Of a DNA stretch of 64,000 bases, positions 51,020 to 60,683 are shown piece by piece. The notes beneath the pieces are model-generated. The model searched no databases. It worked only from the letters and a program-made list of their open reading frames with translations, and was not told where the DNA came from. Source of the stretch: Planctomycetota bacterium (GTDB taxonomy: Bacteria > Planctomycetota > Planctomycetia > Pirellulales > Pirellulaceae); contig VGZA01000012.1 of NCBI GenBank assembly GCA_016872775.1, positions 1-64,000 of the forward strand, written 5' to 3'. The stretch's first letter is position 1; each line of letters begins with the position of its first letter. The position numbers and the translations under genes are program-made.

Positions 51020-54000
51020 ATGCATGCAAAGATTACTCTGTTGGTTCTGGTTTGTTGCGTGGCCGCGGCCATGCCGGCGATCGCCGCCGACGAAACGACG
51101 ACGACGCGCGTGCCGTGGCGCTCGTCACGTCTGACCGGGTCACCCGACCCGCCGCCGCCCTTCGTGGCGACACACGCCTTTTCTGAAGTCCAGCTCAAAG
51201 AGCCTGTGTTCATTGTCTGGTCGCCGGATTTGAAACGGTACTTCGTCGGCGAAAAGCGCGGTGTCATTTCGTCGCTCGTGAATCGGCCTGATGCGAAACC
51301 GGAACTTGCATTCGACATCACCATGCAGCTCGACAAGTCCACCTGGCCCCAGCATGCCGGTGGCATCGATTCACTTTACGCCATCGCGTTCCATCCAAAA
51401 TTCGCCGAGAATCGCACCTGTTACGTCTGCTACACCTTGGCCCACAAGAACAACAAGGTGCCTAATCTGGCGGACGGTTCACGGGTCTCGCGCTTTCGCG
51501 TGCTCGACGAAAACCCGCCACGCCTCGATCCCGAGAGCGAAGAGGTCATGCTGACCTGGGAACAGGGCGGTCACAACGGGTGTGAGCTGAAATTCGGACC
51601 GGAGGGCTATCTCTACATTTCGACCGGCGATGCTCGACCACCCAATCCGCCGGATGAGCTTCACACCGGCCAGGACATCACCGACCTGTTGTCGTCGGTG
51701 TTGCGTATCGACGTCGATCGGCGCGAAGCTGGCAAACAATATGCCATCCCGTCCGATAACCCGTTTATCGGAATGTCGGTTGGCGAAAAATCGGCGCGGC
51801 CCGAAGTTTGGGCCTACGGCTTTCGAAACCCCTGGCGGATGAGCTTTGACCGCCAGACCGGCCAACTCTGGCTTGCGGACGTCGGGTGGGAACTCTGGGA
51901 GATGGTCCACAGGGTCGAACGCGGCGGCAACTATGGTTGGAGCGTCGTCGAGGGGCGACAGCTCATTCACGCCGACGATCTTCCGGGTCCGACACCCATT
52001 CAGACACCGCTGCTTGAATTGCCTCACACGATCGCCGCGAGCATTACCGGCGGATATGTTTATCGAGGCAAGCGGTTTCCGGAACTTGCCGGCGCCTACA
52101 TCTTCGGCGATTGGGAGTTCCGCCGCCTGTGGGCCGCGCAGTTTGAAAGTGACCGCCTGGCGTCGCTGACGGAACTCACGCGGCCAACCGTTCGTGTGGT
52201 GTCGTTTGGCGAGGACCCCGAGGGAGAATTGCTTTTCCTGGACTACGACACCGGGTTCGTGCACACACTCGAACGAAACGACGGGCGAGGCCGGAACGAG
52301 GATTTTCCGGTCAAGCTTTCCGACACGGGGCTATTCGCGCTCGAATCCGAACCGCGGCGCGGCGCGGAGTCGCCGGCCGCCGGCGTCATCCCCTTCGAAA
52401 TCAATGCGCCCCAATGGCAGGACGGTGCCCAGGCCCAGCGATGGCTGGCTCTGCCCGGGACATCGAGCATCACCGTCTACGGCGGCGAAGGCAAGCCGAT
52501 GCCGAGCCAGGTGTTCTGGCATAACTTCCGCTTGCATTTTCCCCAGGACGCGGTGCTCGTCAAAACCCTGTCGCTCGAGACGACTCCCGGCGATCCGGCA
52601 TCGCGACGCAAGATCGAGACGCAGCTGCTGCACTTTGACGGCGCCGACTGGCGCGCTTACTCGTACGCGTGGCGCGACGACCAGACCGACGCCGATCTGG
52701 TTCCCGCCGCCGGCGACGAGAAAACCATTGTTCTCCGGGATGACACTCAGCCGTCGGGGCAGCGTCCCTACGTGTGGCAATTCCAGGACCGCACCCAGTG
52801 CCTGCAATGCCACAGTCAGTGGCCACAGTACGCCATTGCGTTTAACCTGGCTCAGCTGAACCGTGATGTCGCATCGGACTCCGGCAGCCACGTCAATCAA
52901 CTCGTGCAGCTCAGCCGAACGGGGCACCTGGTTCGCCACGCGCTCGATGACAGCGTGCAACCACCGTATGACGCCCGGTCGGCAGCGGACGAGGATCGTT
53001 TACCCGACCCGTTGGATGCTGCCGCGGCGCCGATCGCGGCGCGCGCGCGTTCGTATCTGCACGCGAATTGCTCGCACTGCCACCGCTTCAATGGCGGCGG
53101 TATTGTCGGTCTCGATTTGTTATTCCAAAAGACCGTCGCCGAGGCCCGCATTCTTGAATCGCCGATCCGCGGCGATTTCGGGCTCCCTGAAGCGCGAATT
53201 GTCGCGCCCGGGCACCCCGAACGAAGCACGCTCTATTTCCGCATGGCCAAATTCGGTCGGGATCGAATGCCCCACGTCGGCTCCGAACGACCGGACGAGG
53301 CCGGGCTGCGGCTGATCGGCGACTGGATCGCTTCGTTGGATGCGAATGCCCAGCGAATCGACGATTCCCCAGCGGCGTCCGGTATCGAGCAACAATTGAC
53401 GCAACCACAGCTCGCCCAGCGCTGGGCGCGGCGGCTCGGCCGCGGCGAACTGCCGGCGGTCGAGCGAACGAGCCTGATTCGGGCCGCCATGTCGCTCGAA
53501 CCGGGTGCGGTGCGCGACCTGTTCGATGGCTACCTTCCCGTCGACGGTCACGAGCCCAAACTGGGCCCGCGACCAAGGCCAGCGTCGATCGCTGCGCACG
53601 CCGGAGACCTCGAGCGCGGCAAGAAACTGTTCTGGGACAAGTCGTCGAATTGCGCAACGTGCCACAAGATCGGCAACGAAGGCGTCAACCTGGGACCCGA
53701 GCTGACACGGATCGGGCAGAAGCGGACGCGCGACGAGCTGCTCGACAGCTTGCTGAACCCCTCGCGAACCGTCGACCCGGCTTTTGCCGCCTACCTGGCC
53801 GTCACCAAGGACGGCCGCCCGATCTCCGGACTGCTGGTGCGTCGTACCTCAACCGAAGTCGTCGTGCGCGACGCCAAGAACAAAGAATTTGCCATCCCCG
53901 TCGACGAACTCGAACGGCTCGCCGTTTCGCGCGTTTCGCTGATGCCGGACGGCTTGCTGGCCGGCTTCACCGCGCAACAGGCGGCGGACCTGGTGGCGTA

Positions 54001-54022
54001 TCTCGCCAGTCTGCGCGAGTAG
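51020..54022 (+). CDS. Sugar-dehydrogenase propeller with three haem c sites
   Basis: 1000 residues from the ATG at 51,020, where a signal peptide begins (ITLLVLVCCVAAAMPAIAA). No Shine-Dalgarno is visible; the leader is AT-rich. Residues 50-420 form a glucose/sorbosone-dehydrogenase (GSDH) propeller (HAGGIDSLYAIAFHPKFAEN, NGCELKFGPEGYLYISTGD, YGFRNPWRMSFDRQTG, LWLADVGWELWEMV). The remainder carries three haem c sites, CLQCH (about 593), CSHCH (about 684) and CATCH (about 876). A quinone-dependent sugar oxidation wired to a cytochrome chain is likely. Planctomycetes have many of these. Confidence 0.9.
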   Translation: MHAKITLLVLVCCVAAAMPAIAADETTTTRVPWRSSRLTGSPDPPPPFVATHAFSEVQLKEPVFIVWSPDLKRYFVGEKRGVISSLVNRPDAKPELAFDITMQLDKSTWPQHAGGIDSLYAIAFHPKFAENRTCYVCYTLAHKNNKVPNLADGSRVSRFRVLDENPPRLDPESEEVMLTWEQGGHNGCELKFGPEGYLYISTGDARPPNPPDELHTGQDITDLLSSVLRIDVDRREAGKQYAIPSDNPFIGMSVGEKSARPEVWAYGFRNPWRMSFDRQTGQLWLADVGWELWEMVHRVERGGNYGWSVVEGRQLIHADDLPGPTPIQTPLLELPHTIAASITGGYVYRGKRFPELAGAYIFGDWEFRRLWAAQFESDRLASLTELTRPTVRVVSFGEDPEGELLFLDYDTGFVHTLERNDGRGRNEDFPVKLSDTGLFALESEPRRGAESPAAGVIPFEINAPQWQDGAQAQRWLALPGTSSITVYGGEGKPMPSQVFWHNFRLHFPQDAVLVKTLSLETTPGDPASRRKIETQLLHFDGADWRAYSYAWRDDQTDADLVPAAGDEKTIVLRDDTQPSGQRPYVWQFQDRTQCLQCHSQWPQYAIAFNLAQLNRDVASDSGSHVNQLVQLSRTGHLVRHALDDSVQPPYDARSAADEDRLPDPLDAAAAPIAARARSYLHANCSHCHRFNGGGIVGLDLLFQKTVAEARILESPIRGDFGLPEARIVAPGHPERSTLYFRMAKFGRDRMPHVGSERPDEAGLRLIGDWIASLDANAQRIDDSPAASGIEQQLTQPQLAQRWARRLGRGELPAVERTSLIRAAMSLEPGAVRDLFDGYLPVDGHEPKLGPRPRPASIAAHAGDLERGKKLFWDKSSNCATCHKIGNEGVNLGPELTRIGQKRTRDELLDSLLNPSRTVDPAFAAYLAVTKDGRPISGLLVRRTSTEVVVRDAKNKEFAIPVDELERLAVSRVSLMPDGLLAGFTAQQAADLVAYLASLRE

Positions 54023-54063
54023 TGTGCCGGGGATAATGGGGCCGGGAGAGCCGTGACGCAACG

Positions 54064-55077
54064 TTACCGAACGAATCTCGCCACGCGACCGCCGGGACCA
54101 ACCGTCCAGCCGTTACCGGTGGGATCGAATCCGACACTGTTGTAATTCTGTTGGTCGATTGCCGTCCACGTCGTACTGCCGTCCAGCGATTCGTCCGAGC
54201 CTGACGTCCCCACCACAACCCAACGGTCCTTTGCCCACGCCGCGCACGAGCGAAATGGGAACGGTTTTTCGAGGAGTACCCAGGTCTTGCCCCCATCCTT
54301 CGTTCGGGCTGCTGTGGTTCCGAGTTCATTCGGTTTGCGATAATCGCCACCGACAATGAGGCCTTGATCTCGATCCCGAAATGCAATGGAAAACGCCCCG
54401 CACGATTCGTTGTTTGAAAAAATCGGCGTCTCAACAACCGTCCAGTGTTGACCCCGATCATGGGAATGAAAGATTCTCGAAGACTTGCCTCCTCCGGTGC
54501 AGAACATGACACCGTTTTCGCCGTGGGTAATCAGGCATGTGCCGCTGGCAGCGAAGGCACTCTCGTTGGCAAGTGCCGGCGGAAGGTCTTTGGCCTCCAG
54601 CCGTTTCCAGTTCGCTCCTCCATCCTCGGTGATGATCAATCGAAATTGTCCTTGGACGGGGTCACTCAACGCAACACCATGGCGGTCGTCCCAAAAGGCG
54701 ATGGCATCAAAGAACGCATCCGGGTCGGAATTTTTGAATTGCAGCACCCAGTTACGGCCGGCATCAACCGTCTTGTAAATCCGCGAATTCTCGCCAGGGC
54801 CGATACTCAGCAGAAAGGCGGTCGACGCGCCAAATGCTTCGACATCGCGGAAATCAAGCTCTTCGGCCCCCGGCACGGTTCCCTCAATCCAGGTCTTCCC
54901 GCCGTCGGTCGTTTGAGCGTACATCGCCTGCTTGCCGCTGATCCAGGCAATCTTCTCGCTGACAACCGACAGGCCACGCAAATCGGCCTGCGACCGGATC
55001 TTCTGCACCTGCCATTCGCCAGCAGCCATTGAATCAGAAAACACGAACATCAAGACAACGAGCAGGTAAAGTCTCAT
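54064..55077 (-). CDS. Secreted Ycf48/BNR-like beta-propeller
   Basis: 337 residues. A signal peptide (LYLLVVLMFVFSDSMAAG) precedes a propeller with repeated Asp-box or BNR units: YAQTTDGGKTWIEG, IYKTVDAGRNWVLQ, IITEDGGANWKRL, IFHSHDRGQHWTVV and ARTKDGGKTWVLL. It resembles the photosystem II assembly factor Ycf48, but in this setting it is simply an extracellular sialidase-like fold without the catalytic residues. It converges with the dehydrogenase gene. Confidence 0.85.
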   Translation of the reverse strand: MRLYLLVVLMFVFSDSMAAGEWQVQKIRSQADLRGLSVVSEKIAWISGKQAMYAQTTDGGKTWIEGTVPGAEELDFRDVEAFGASTAFLLSIGPGENSRIYKTVDAGRNWVLQFKNSDPDAFFDAIAFWDDRHGVALSDPVQGQFRLIITEDGGANWKRLEAKDLPPALANESAFAASGTCLITHGENGVMFCTGGGKSSRIFHSHDRGQHWTVVETPIFSNNESCGAFSIAFRDRDQGLIVGGDYRKPNELGTTAARTKDGGKTWVLLEKPFPFRSCAAWAKDRWVVVGTSGSDESLDGSTTWTAIDQQNYNSVGFDPTGNGWTVGPGGRVARFVR

Positions 55078-55399
55078 GACATTGATCCAACGTTGGAATC
55101 GACACCGGAAGTCGCCACGTAATGCGCGCGATCCTACCCTCTCGGAACAAATTGCACCATGCGCCCTTACGATTCGCTTGACTTCGGTGATCGGAATGCC
55201 CCCGGCTTGCCCGGGGGCATTCGAGGAATGACGTAACGAAATCAGGGTAGCTCGAATCCAATAAGGCGGATCCCCTGCCGACTGGGTGACTCTCCTCCAG
55301 CCGAATGTTACACTGGGCGCCGCAGAGGATCTTTCTGGTTCCGTGAGCCATCATCGAAATAGTCGTTTGTTGTCTTGTGATTTCGTGGAGAAGCCTGCT
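55078..55399. other. Divergent gap with an 11-bp hairpin
   Basis: 320 bases between the Ycf48-like gene and the isomerase gene; the promoters of both should be here. At 55,195-55,221 AATGCCCCCGG and CCGGGGGCATT form a perfect stem around CTTGC. It has no T tract and looks like a REP-type palindrome. Confidence 0.5.
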
Positions 55400-56311
55400 A
55401 TGACCAACCTGCCACATCTATCCCGCCGTTCATTCTTTCGAACCTCCGCTGCCGTTGCGGCGGCTCCTGTGTTTTTGCAGGGAATTCCGCAACTGGTTGC
55501 AGCTCCCGCGCCGCGTCCAATTTTGAAAACGCTCAAGATCGGCATGGTGGGTGTACCTGGTTCGCTTACCGACAAATTGAAGGCGGCGAAACAGGCCGGC
55601 TTCGATGGCATTGAACTCGACGCGCCGGGATTCAATCTGGAGGAAGCGAAAAAAGCGATCGCCGAAACGGGCCTGCCAGTGGATGGCACGGTATGTTCGT
55701 CCCATTGGAACGTGCGACACACGAGTCCGGATGCGGCGACGCGTAAGAAGGCGCTGGAACATTTGGAGACAGCGTTGCGCGACACCCATGCAATTGGTGG
55801 CAATACCGTGTTGTTGGTCGTGGGCAAAGGCGAGGATGGACCGGAATCGGAGATCTGGCCACGGTCGATCGAGAACATTTCGAAAGCAATCCCGCTGGCC
55901 GCATCGCTGGGCGTGTACATTGCGATCGAAAATGTCTGGAATCAATTCCTGTACGATCACGATGGCAGTAACAATCAGACCGCCGATAAGTTCGTGAAAT
56001 ACGTTGACGAACTGAACTCGCCGTGGGTGGGAATGCAGTTCGATATTGGTAATCACTGGAAGTATGGCGATCCAGGGGCGTGGATTCGGCAGCTCGGTCG
56101 TCGTGTCGTGAAGCTCGATATCAAAGGCTTTTCGCGGGCGCAAAACAACTTCACACCGATCAGCAAGTGCGATCTGCCGTGGGACTCCGTACGTTCGGCG
56201 TTGACGGAAATTGGATTCTCGGGCTGGTGCGCAGCCGAAGTCGGTGGCGGCAACGTCGAGTATCTGCGAGGCGTCGCCAACGAGATCAAGGAAGTATTGA
56301 AACTGGCATAG
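55400..56311 (+). CDS. Sugar phosphate isomerase/epimerase, Tat-exported
   Basis: 303 residues from the ATG with GGAG upstream. A Tat signal (LSRRSFFRTSAAVAAAPVF) leads into an AP-endonuclease-2-like TIM barrel: AAKQAGFDGIELDAPGF, GVYIAIENVWNQFLYDHDGS with metal Glu, WVGMQFDIGNHWKYGDPGAW with metal Asp/His, and SGWCAAEVGGGNVEYLRGV. It resembles the isomerase at 37,738-38,667 in build but not closely in sequence. A truncated IS256-like transposase begins 100 nt downstream. Confidence 0.86.
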   Translation: MTNLPHLSRRSFFRTSAAVAAAPVFLQGIPQLVAAPAPRPILKTLKIGMVGVPGSLTDKLKAAKQAGFDGIELDAPGFNLEEAKKAIAETGLPVDGTVCSSHWNVRHTSPDAATRKKALEHLETALRDTHAIGGNTVLLVVGKGEDGPESEIWPRSIENISKAIPLAASLGVYIAIENVWNQFLYDHDGSNNQTADKFVKYVDELNSPWVGMQFDIGNHWKYGDPGAWIRQLGRRVVKLDIKGFSRAQNNFTPISKCDLPWDSVRSALTEIGFSGWCAAEVGGGNVEYLRGVANEIKEVLKLA

Positions 56312-56413
56312 TCGGCGAAATTGTCCCCGTCTTAGTTGAAAAGGTGGCGGCTCCTGTGTCCGGGGTTTAGATTCCGGACAAGCCATTTTCCTCAAGAACA
56401 GGAGTACACCACC

Positions 56414-56950
56414 ATGTCGCGGAAGTACCAGAAGTCGAAGGTCATTCGCAACTCTTTTACCGAGCGGACGAAAATCCGAGGTCAGGCGAAAGCTCAAGCT
56501 CGCGAAGTTCAGCTTCCGTTGGACGTGGAGAGCCTCGTTGAGATGTCACGCACGGCGCTATCCAGTTTTGCCGCGGAAGTGGGCCTCATTGTCGCGCAGC
56601 GGCTGTTGGAGGACGAAGCGACACAGTTCTGCGGCGAACGGCACGAAAGGCAGACGAAACGGGAAATGACGCGTTTTGGGCATTCACGCGGCTATGTGAC
56701 GCTCGCTAGTCAAAAGGGCCGTATCCACAAGCCACGTGTCCGCTATGTGAAAAAGGACGGCGAAGTCGAATTGGAGCGATACCGTTTGCTTCAGTCGCCA
56801 GATGCAATGCCTCAGGCGGCGTTGAACCAACTGGTAAATGGGGTTTCGACGCGTCGCTATGAGCATGTCGTGGAGTTGGTAGAGAAGGTTATGGTGTAAA
56901 GAAATCGAGCGTTAGCCGTGGCTTTATTCGAGCTTCGGCCAGCGTTCCAA
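56414..56950 (+). pseudogene. IS256-family transposase fragment
   Basis: From the ATG at 56,414 the frame reads SSFAAEVGLIVAQRLLEDEA, FCGERHERQTKREMTRFGHS, RVRYVKKDGEVELERYRLLQ and GVSTRRYEHVVELVEK, the N-terminus of a mutator-type (IS256) transposase. It stops at 56,899. In another frame the sequence continues as YGVKKSSVSRGFIRASA, so a small deletion with frameshift occurred near 56,886. The catalytic DDE part is missing. It is a dead relic; no terminal inverted repeats were found. Confidence 0.75.
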
Positions 56951-57249
56951 GGCAAGATCAGAAATCGGGTACTTTCCCCAGTCCCCAGAGCCTGCAGGGG
57001 ACGGACTTTATCGTTAGATCTGGCCTGCTTCGGTCCCGGGCCGACACAACCATCGGCGACGCACGCGGCCCATTGTATTCGACGGTGCAAAGCAAACCGT
57101 TTGTCGCAAGACAATGCGAACGCCCAATGATCGAATGACGAAAAAGTCGATTTGTGGGGGGATTCGTGGGCGGACTTTCGAGGGCGGAACGGTTTGGTGG
57201 AGTTCCGCGAGTCACCGCAATTGCTTGCCAAATCGGAGCTTAAGCAAAG
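56951..57249. other. Gap after the transposase relic
   Basis: Almost 300 bases up to the tRNA gene. I see no convincing gene or repeat. Part may be decayed IS sequence. Confidence 0.35.
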
Positions 57250-57323
<74 letters not shown>

Positions 57324-57440
57324 GGGAAACGGATTACCCGGGGAAGCCCCTGAAATCGTGGTCTCATTCTGACGATTGGACGCGGGAGGTGTCAAGGACG
57401 GGGGCAGAGGGTTACGGGGAACGAAAGGTGTTACACGCGA

Positions 57441-58586
57441 TCAGGGTTTGGCGTACTGCACATGGTGTCCTTTGGCTTTTAGGCGGATGCGGTAGAGACT
57501 CTGGTCGATCGTCACATACAGCGTGTTGATCTCGTCTCCGATCCCGAACTCCACGTTGCTCGGCATGCCGACCGGCGGATGGTCGTCGTCGGTCACCTGG
57601 TTCTCCGGTCCGGTAGGAAGAAACGCCACTTCCTTGCCGGCCGGGTTGAGTACCTGCACGCCAGGTCGCTTCAGGCTTCGCGTGGTCAGGTAGACATTTC
57701 CCGCGGCATCGACGCACATGCCGTCGCAACCGGCTTGATCGCCGTAATCAAGCAACGTCTTGCGCGCACCACTGACTTTACCGTCGGCTCCCAACGGAAA
57801 AGCGTAGATCGCCATCGGTCCATGTTTAGGAGGCGGCGCGGTCGGATCGATCTTGTCGGTGCCGTTGTCGTGGTCGGCCACATAGAGCGTCTTGCCATCG
57901 GGACTCAGCGCGATTCCGTTCGGCTTCGAAACTTCATGCGTGATCTCGATCACCGATCCGTCTTTCTCAATCCGATAGACCGCCCGATGTTCCAGCTCGC
58001 GAGGTTCATCACCCAGGTAGCGGGGGTCCGTGAAATAGACGCGACCCTGACGGTCGAGGCAGCAGTCGTTGGGTGCATTGAATTTTTTGCCTTTGTAGCG
58101 GTCGGCGAGCGTGGTGCGCTGCCCGGTCTTGACGTTCCACTTCGAGACTCTTCGCCCGCCCTGGTCGGACCCTTCGCATGCGATCAGATCGCCCTGGCTG
58201 TCGAAGATCATCCCATTGGCTTTGCCGCTGTCGATCGAGAATGCCGCGGTTTGCCCCGAGACCGGGTCATAACGCATGATGTAGCCTTTGTCATTGCCGA
58301 CCGGAATATCGGTGTAATAAATGCTGCCATCCGGCGCAACGGCTGGACCCTCCGCGAGCCCACCCTGGATCGCCGCCTGGCGTGTGAACAGCAGCTCCAA
58401 TCGAGAGTCCGCGTTCACAATGCTGTCGCCCTGGGGCCGCCCCACGTCGAACGCATGCAGTTGCCGCGCACTGTCGGTCATCCACGGCCCAACGCCGTTC
58501 AGGAGACTGGAAACGGAGGCGAAGAAAGTGATCGCAATCGCGAACTTACGCGACCATCGGTTACACGGTTGATTTGCTCGATGCAT
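57441..58586 (-). CDS. SMP-30/gluconolactonase-family protein, secreted
   Basis: 381 residues from the ATG with GAGGGG 8 nt upstream. An export segment (FAIAITFFASVSSLLNGV) precedes a six-bladed SMP-30 propeller: GGLAEGPAVAPDGSIYYTDI with the first metal Glu, NAPNDCCLDRQGRVYFTDPR, VSKPNGIALSPDGKTLYVAD and GCDGMCVDAAGNVYLTT. These residues fit the Ca/Zn site of gluconolactonases. It should hydrolyse sugar lactones in the periplasm, possibly the products of the sugar dehydrogenases encoded nearby. Confidence 0.88.
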   Translation of the reverse strand: MHRANQPCNRWSRKFAIAITFFASVSSLLNGVGPWMTDSARQLHAFDVGRPQGDSIVNADSRLELLFTRQAAIQGGLAEGPAVAPDGSIYYTDIPVGNDKGYIMRYDPVSGQTAAFSIDSGKANGMIFDSQGDLIACEGSDQGGRRVSKWNVKTGQRTTLADRYKGKKFNAPNDCCLDRQGRVYFTDPRYLGDEPRELEHRAVYRIEKDGSVIEITHEVSKPNGIALSPDGKTLYVADHDNGTDKIDPTAPPPKHGPMAIYAFPLGADGKVSGARKTLLDYGDQAGCDGMCVDAAGNVYLTTRSLKRPGVQVLNPAGKEVAFLPTGPENQVTDDDHPPVGMPSNVEFGIGDEINTLYVTIDQSLYRIRLKAKGHHVQYAKP

Positions 58587-58796
58587 GCCTGACCCCTCGT
58601 GACGATTTACGAATCGATCCTGGAAGTTCGTTGATGCCGGTGCGGCACCGCAAAAAAGTAGTACCGCCAGTGCACGAGAATAGGGCAACCAGATCAGAAT
58701 GCAAGAGTTGCCACGAAAATATTGATCGCGAACGGCGCATACTGCAAAATGACTCCAGGGCTCGGGACGTCACGGCGACGATTGGGAGGTCTTGAT

Positions 58797-59330
58797 TTGG
58801 AAGCGCGGCCTGTACTGGTGATCGCTCGTCGATCCGGATCGGGGCAACGGGTATTCGCCGCCGAGCCAACCTTGGCGGAGCGTCGCCGGCATGCCAATCT
58901 CGTTTCCTTGTTCTTCGTACTGGGCGTACTGCAGGCCGTACCGGCGGTCAAGGAACTGCTGCAGCGACATTTCGCGGCGCGGGGGACGCTCGACCCGCCG
59001 TTCTGGCTGTATGGCCTCTTGCTGATCGCGATCCTGGAATTCGCCTCCGCGTTGAGCCTGATGCGTATTGTCGACCACGCCGCATTGTGGGTGCTTTCCC
59101 TGCTGGCGCTGGCAGTCGCAATGGCCCAGGCCTACCTGCTGGCGCTGATCCTGTTCGCTCGGCAAGGCACACAACTCGCGGCGCTCGACCTGTCCGACGC
59201 CGCCCGCGGGTTCGGTCTGCCATGGACCTGTCTATTCATGCTCTCCGCGCACGCGGTCGTCGCCTGGATACTGGGCCGCGCCGCCACGCAGCAGAAGTCC
59301 GAAACCAGCCGCCGACTGCGCGGTTCGTAA
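58797..59330 (+). CDS. Membrane protein of unknown function
   Basis: About 177 residues from a TTG at 58,797 that has GGGAGG 7 nt upstream; an ATG at 58,749 would be a longer alternative. Four hydrophobic helices (LVSLFFVLGVLQAVPAV, LYGLLLIAILEFASALSL, ALWVLSLLALAVAMAQAYLL, LPWTCLFMLSAHAVVAWILG) make up most of the protein. No family is recognised. It precedes a CPBP gene by 120 nt. Confidence 0.65.
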   Translation: MEARPVLVIARRSGSGQRVFAAEPTLAERRRHANLVSLFFVLGVLQAVPAVKELLQRHFAARGTLDPPFWLYGLLLIAILEFASALSLMRIVDHAALWVLSLLALAVAMAQAYLLALILFARQGTQLAALDLSDAARGFGLPWTCLFMLSAHAVVAWILGRAATQQKSETSRRLRGS

Positions 59331-59450
59331 CGGTCGTACGCTTTCCACGATGCATGCCGGCGTAACCACGCGCAGAACCGGACCGCTCACTGAACCTGAA
59401 GGTATTGCAACGCCGAGTTCTGAGGTAATCTCCGTTGAGCGTGACCTTCG

Positions 59451-60278
59451 ATGAATTCGCACCCACCCTACACAACCCTAACCGATCCGCTTGCGGCCGA
59501 CGCGGCACTCCCCGTCCCGCCGAACCCGGAACCGCCGTTGCCGGACTACTGGCAGGAATCGGCGCGGCCGCTCGTCAGTCTGGCGTTTATTGCGCCGATG
59601 CTGGCGGCCTACGAACTGGGGATGGTGGTGCTTGGCCCGTCCGCAGTGCGCAACGGAGCCGAAGTCTGGCTGCGTCAGTTCCTGGACTGGCTTGGACTTG
59701 GTCAGTACTTTCTGCTTCCGCTGCTGACCTGCGGCCTGCTCTTGGCCTGGCACCATCTGTTGCACGCATGTTGGTCGTTCCGCCCGTCGGTGCTTTTCGG
59801 GATGACGCTCGAATCGGCCACGCTGGCCCTCGGATTGCTAGCGTTCGCCCAGCTCCAGGGCGCGATTTACGACCACCTCGGCAGCGAACTACTGAACACG
59901 CCGAACAGCACCGCAACGGAGACGGATCTGGCTGGCATGCTGGGTTATTTTGGCGCCGGTCTCTATGAGGAATTATTGTTCCGTTTGACGATGTTGCCGC
60001 TGGCGACGATGCTGCTGCGCGGGCTGGGCATGCGCCCGCGTGGGGCACTCGTGCTGGCAGTGCTGGCAGTCAGTCTCTGTTTCTCCCTGGCCCATTATCG
60101 ATGGGACCTGGATCTGTTTGGCTGGCAGTTGCATACGAGCGGCTACGCTTTCGATTGGTTCAGCTTCTCGTTTCGCTTTGCCGCCGGCACGGTTTTTTCC
60201 GCGCTGTTTGTCTGCCGCGGCTTTGGAATTGCCGTCGGTGCGCACGCCCTGTACGACGTTTTCGCGGTGCTGATTTAG
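59451..60278 (+). CDS. CPBP family intramembrane protease-like protein
   Basis: 275 residues with a proline-rich N-terminus and about seven membrane helices. The CPBP motifs are intact: GLYEELLFRLTMLPL (EExxxR), LCFSLAHYRWDL and VGAHALYDVFAVL. It is a second CPBP member in the window (the other is at 10,722-11,465) but not closely similar. Substrate unknown. Confidence 0.88.
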   Translation: MNSHPPYTTLTDPLAADAALPVPPNPEPPLPDYWQESARPLVSLAFIAPMLAAYELGMVVLGPSAVRNGAEVWLRQFLDWLGLGQYFLLPLLTCGLLLAWHHLLHACWSFRPSVLFGMTLESATLALGLLAFAQLQGAIYDHLGSELLNTPNSTATETDLAGMLGYFGAGLYEELLFRLTMLPLATMLLRGLGMRPRGALVLAVLAVSLCFSLAHYRWDLDLFGWQLHTSGYAFDWFSFSFRFAAGTVFSALFVCRGFGIAVGAHALYDVFAVLI

Positions 60279-60683
60279 GCCGCGTGCAAGGGCGAATCGA
60301 CCGGCGGCGCGGTGCTGCTTTTCATGCGCAAACGTGGTGGCAGGATCTGCGTGGTAAGCTCTTTTGCAGGCAGCTGGGGCATGATGCCCCAGCCACGGAG
60401 AATGCCAGGCGGCTGCGACAGCATGACACGGCTACGAAAACTTGTCCGCGAAAAGCGGGGCTCACTCTATGCATGGGCCACTATTTATTGTAAGCGCATC
60501 GATCGGCGCGCCGCGCACCGAGCCCGTCTGGGAAGCGCTCCGCGAACTTTGTCAAGCCCCCTTTTTTTGTTCGTCGACCGATTTGAAAAGTGGCTTTGTT
60601 CGCTGCGCGTCCGGCGCTTATAATGCGACTCGTACGACGAACGCATCTCACGAAACAATCGATTACCTACAAGGAATTTCGCC
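60279..60683. other. Gap with palindrome, followed by promoter
   Basis: 400 bases without a convincing gene. At 60,373-60,393 GCTGGGGCAT and ATGCCCCAGC form a perfect 10-bp palindrome, a near-copy of that at 11,774-11,792. The promoter of the DUF2617 gene follows at the right end. Confidence 0.5.
60596..60624 (+). promoter_or_regulatory. Promoter of the DUF2617 gene
   Basis: TTGTTC, 17 nt, then a perfect TATAAT (60,619-60,624). The ATG of the DUF2617 gene lies 59 nt downstream with AAGGAA as likely ribosome site. Confidence 0.55.
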
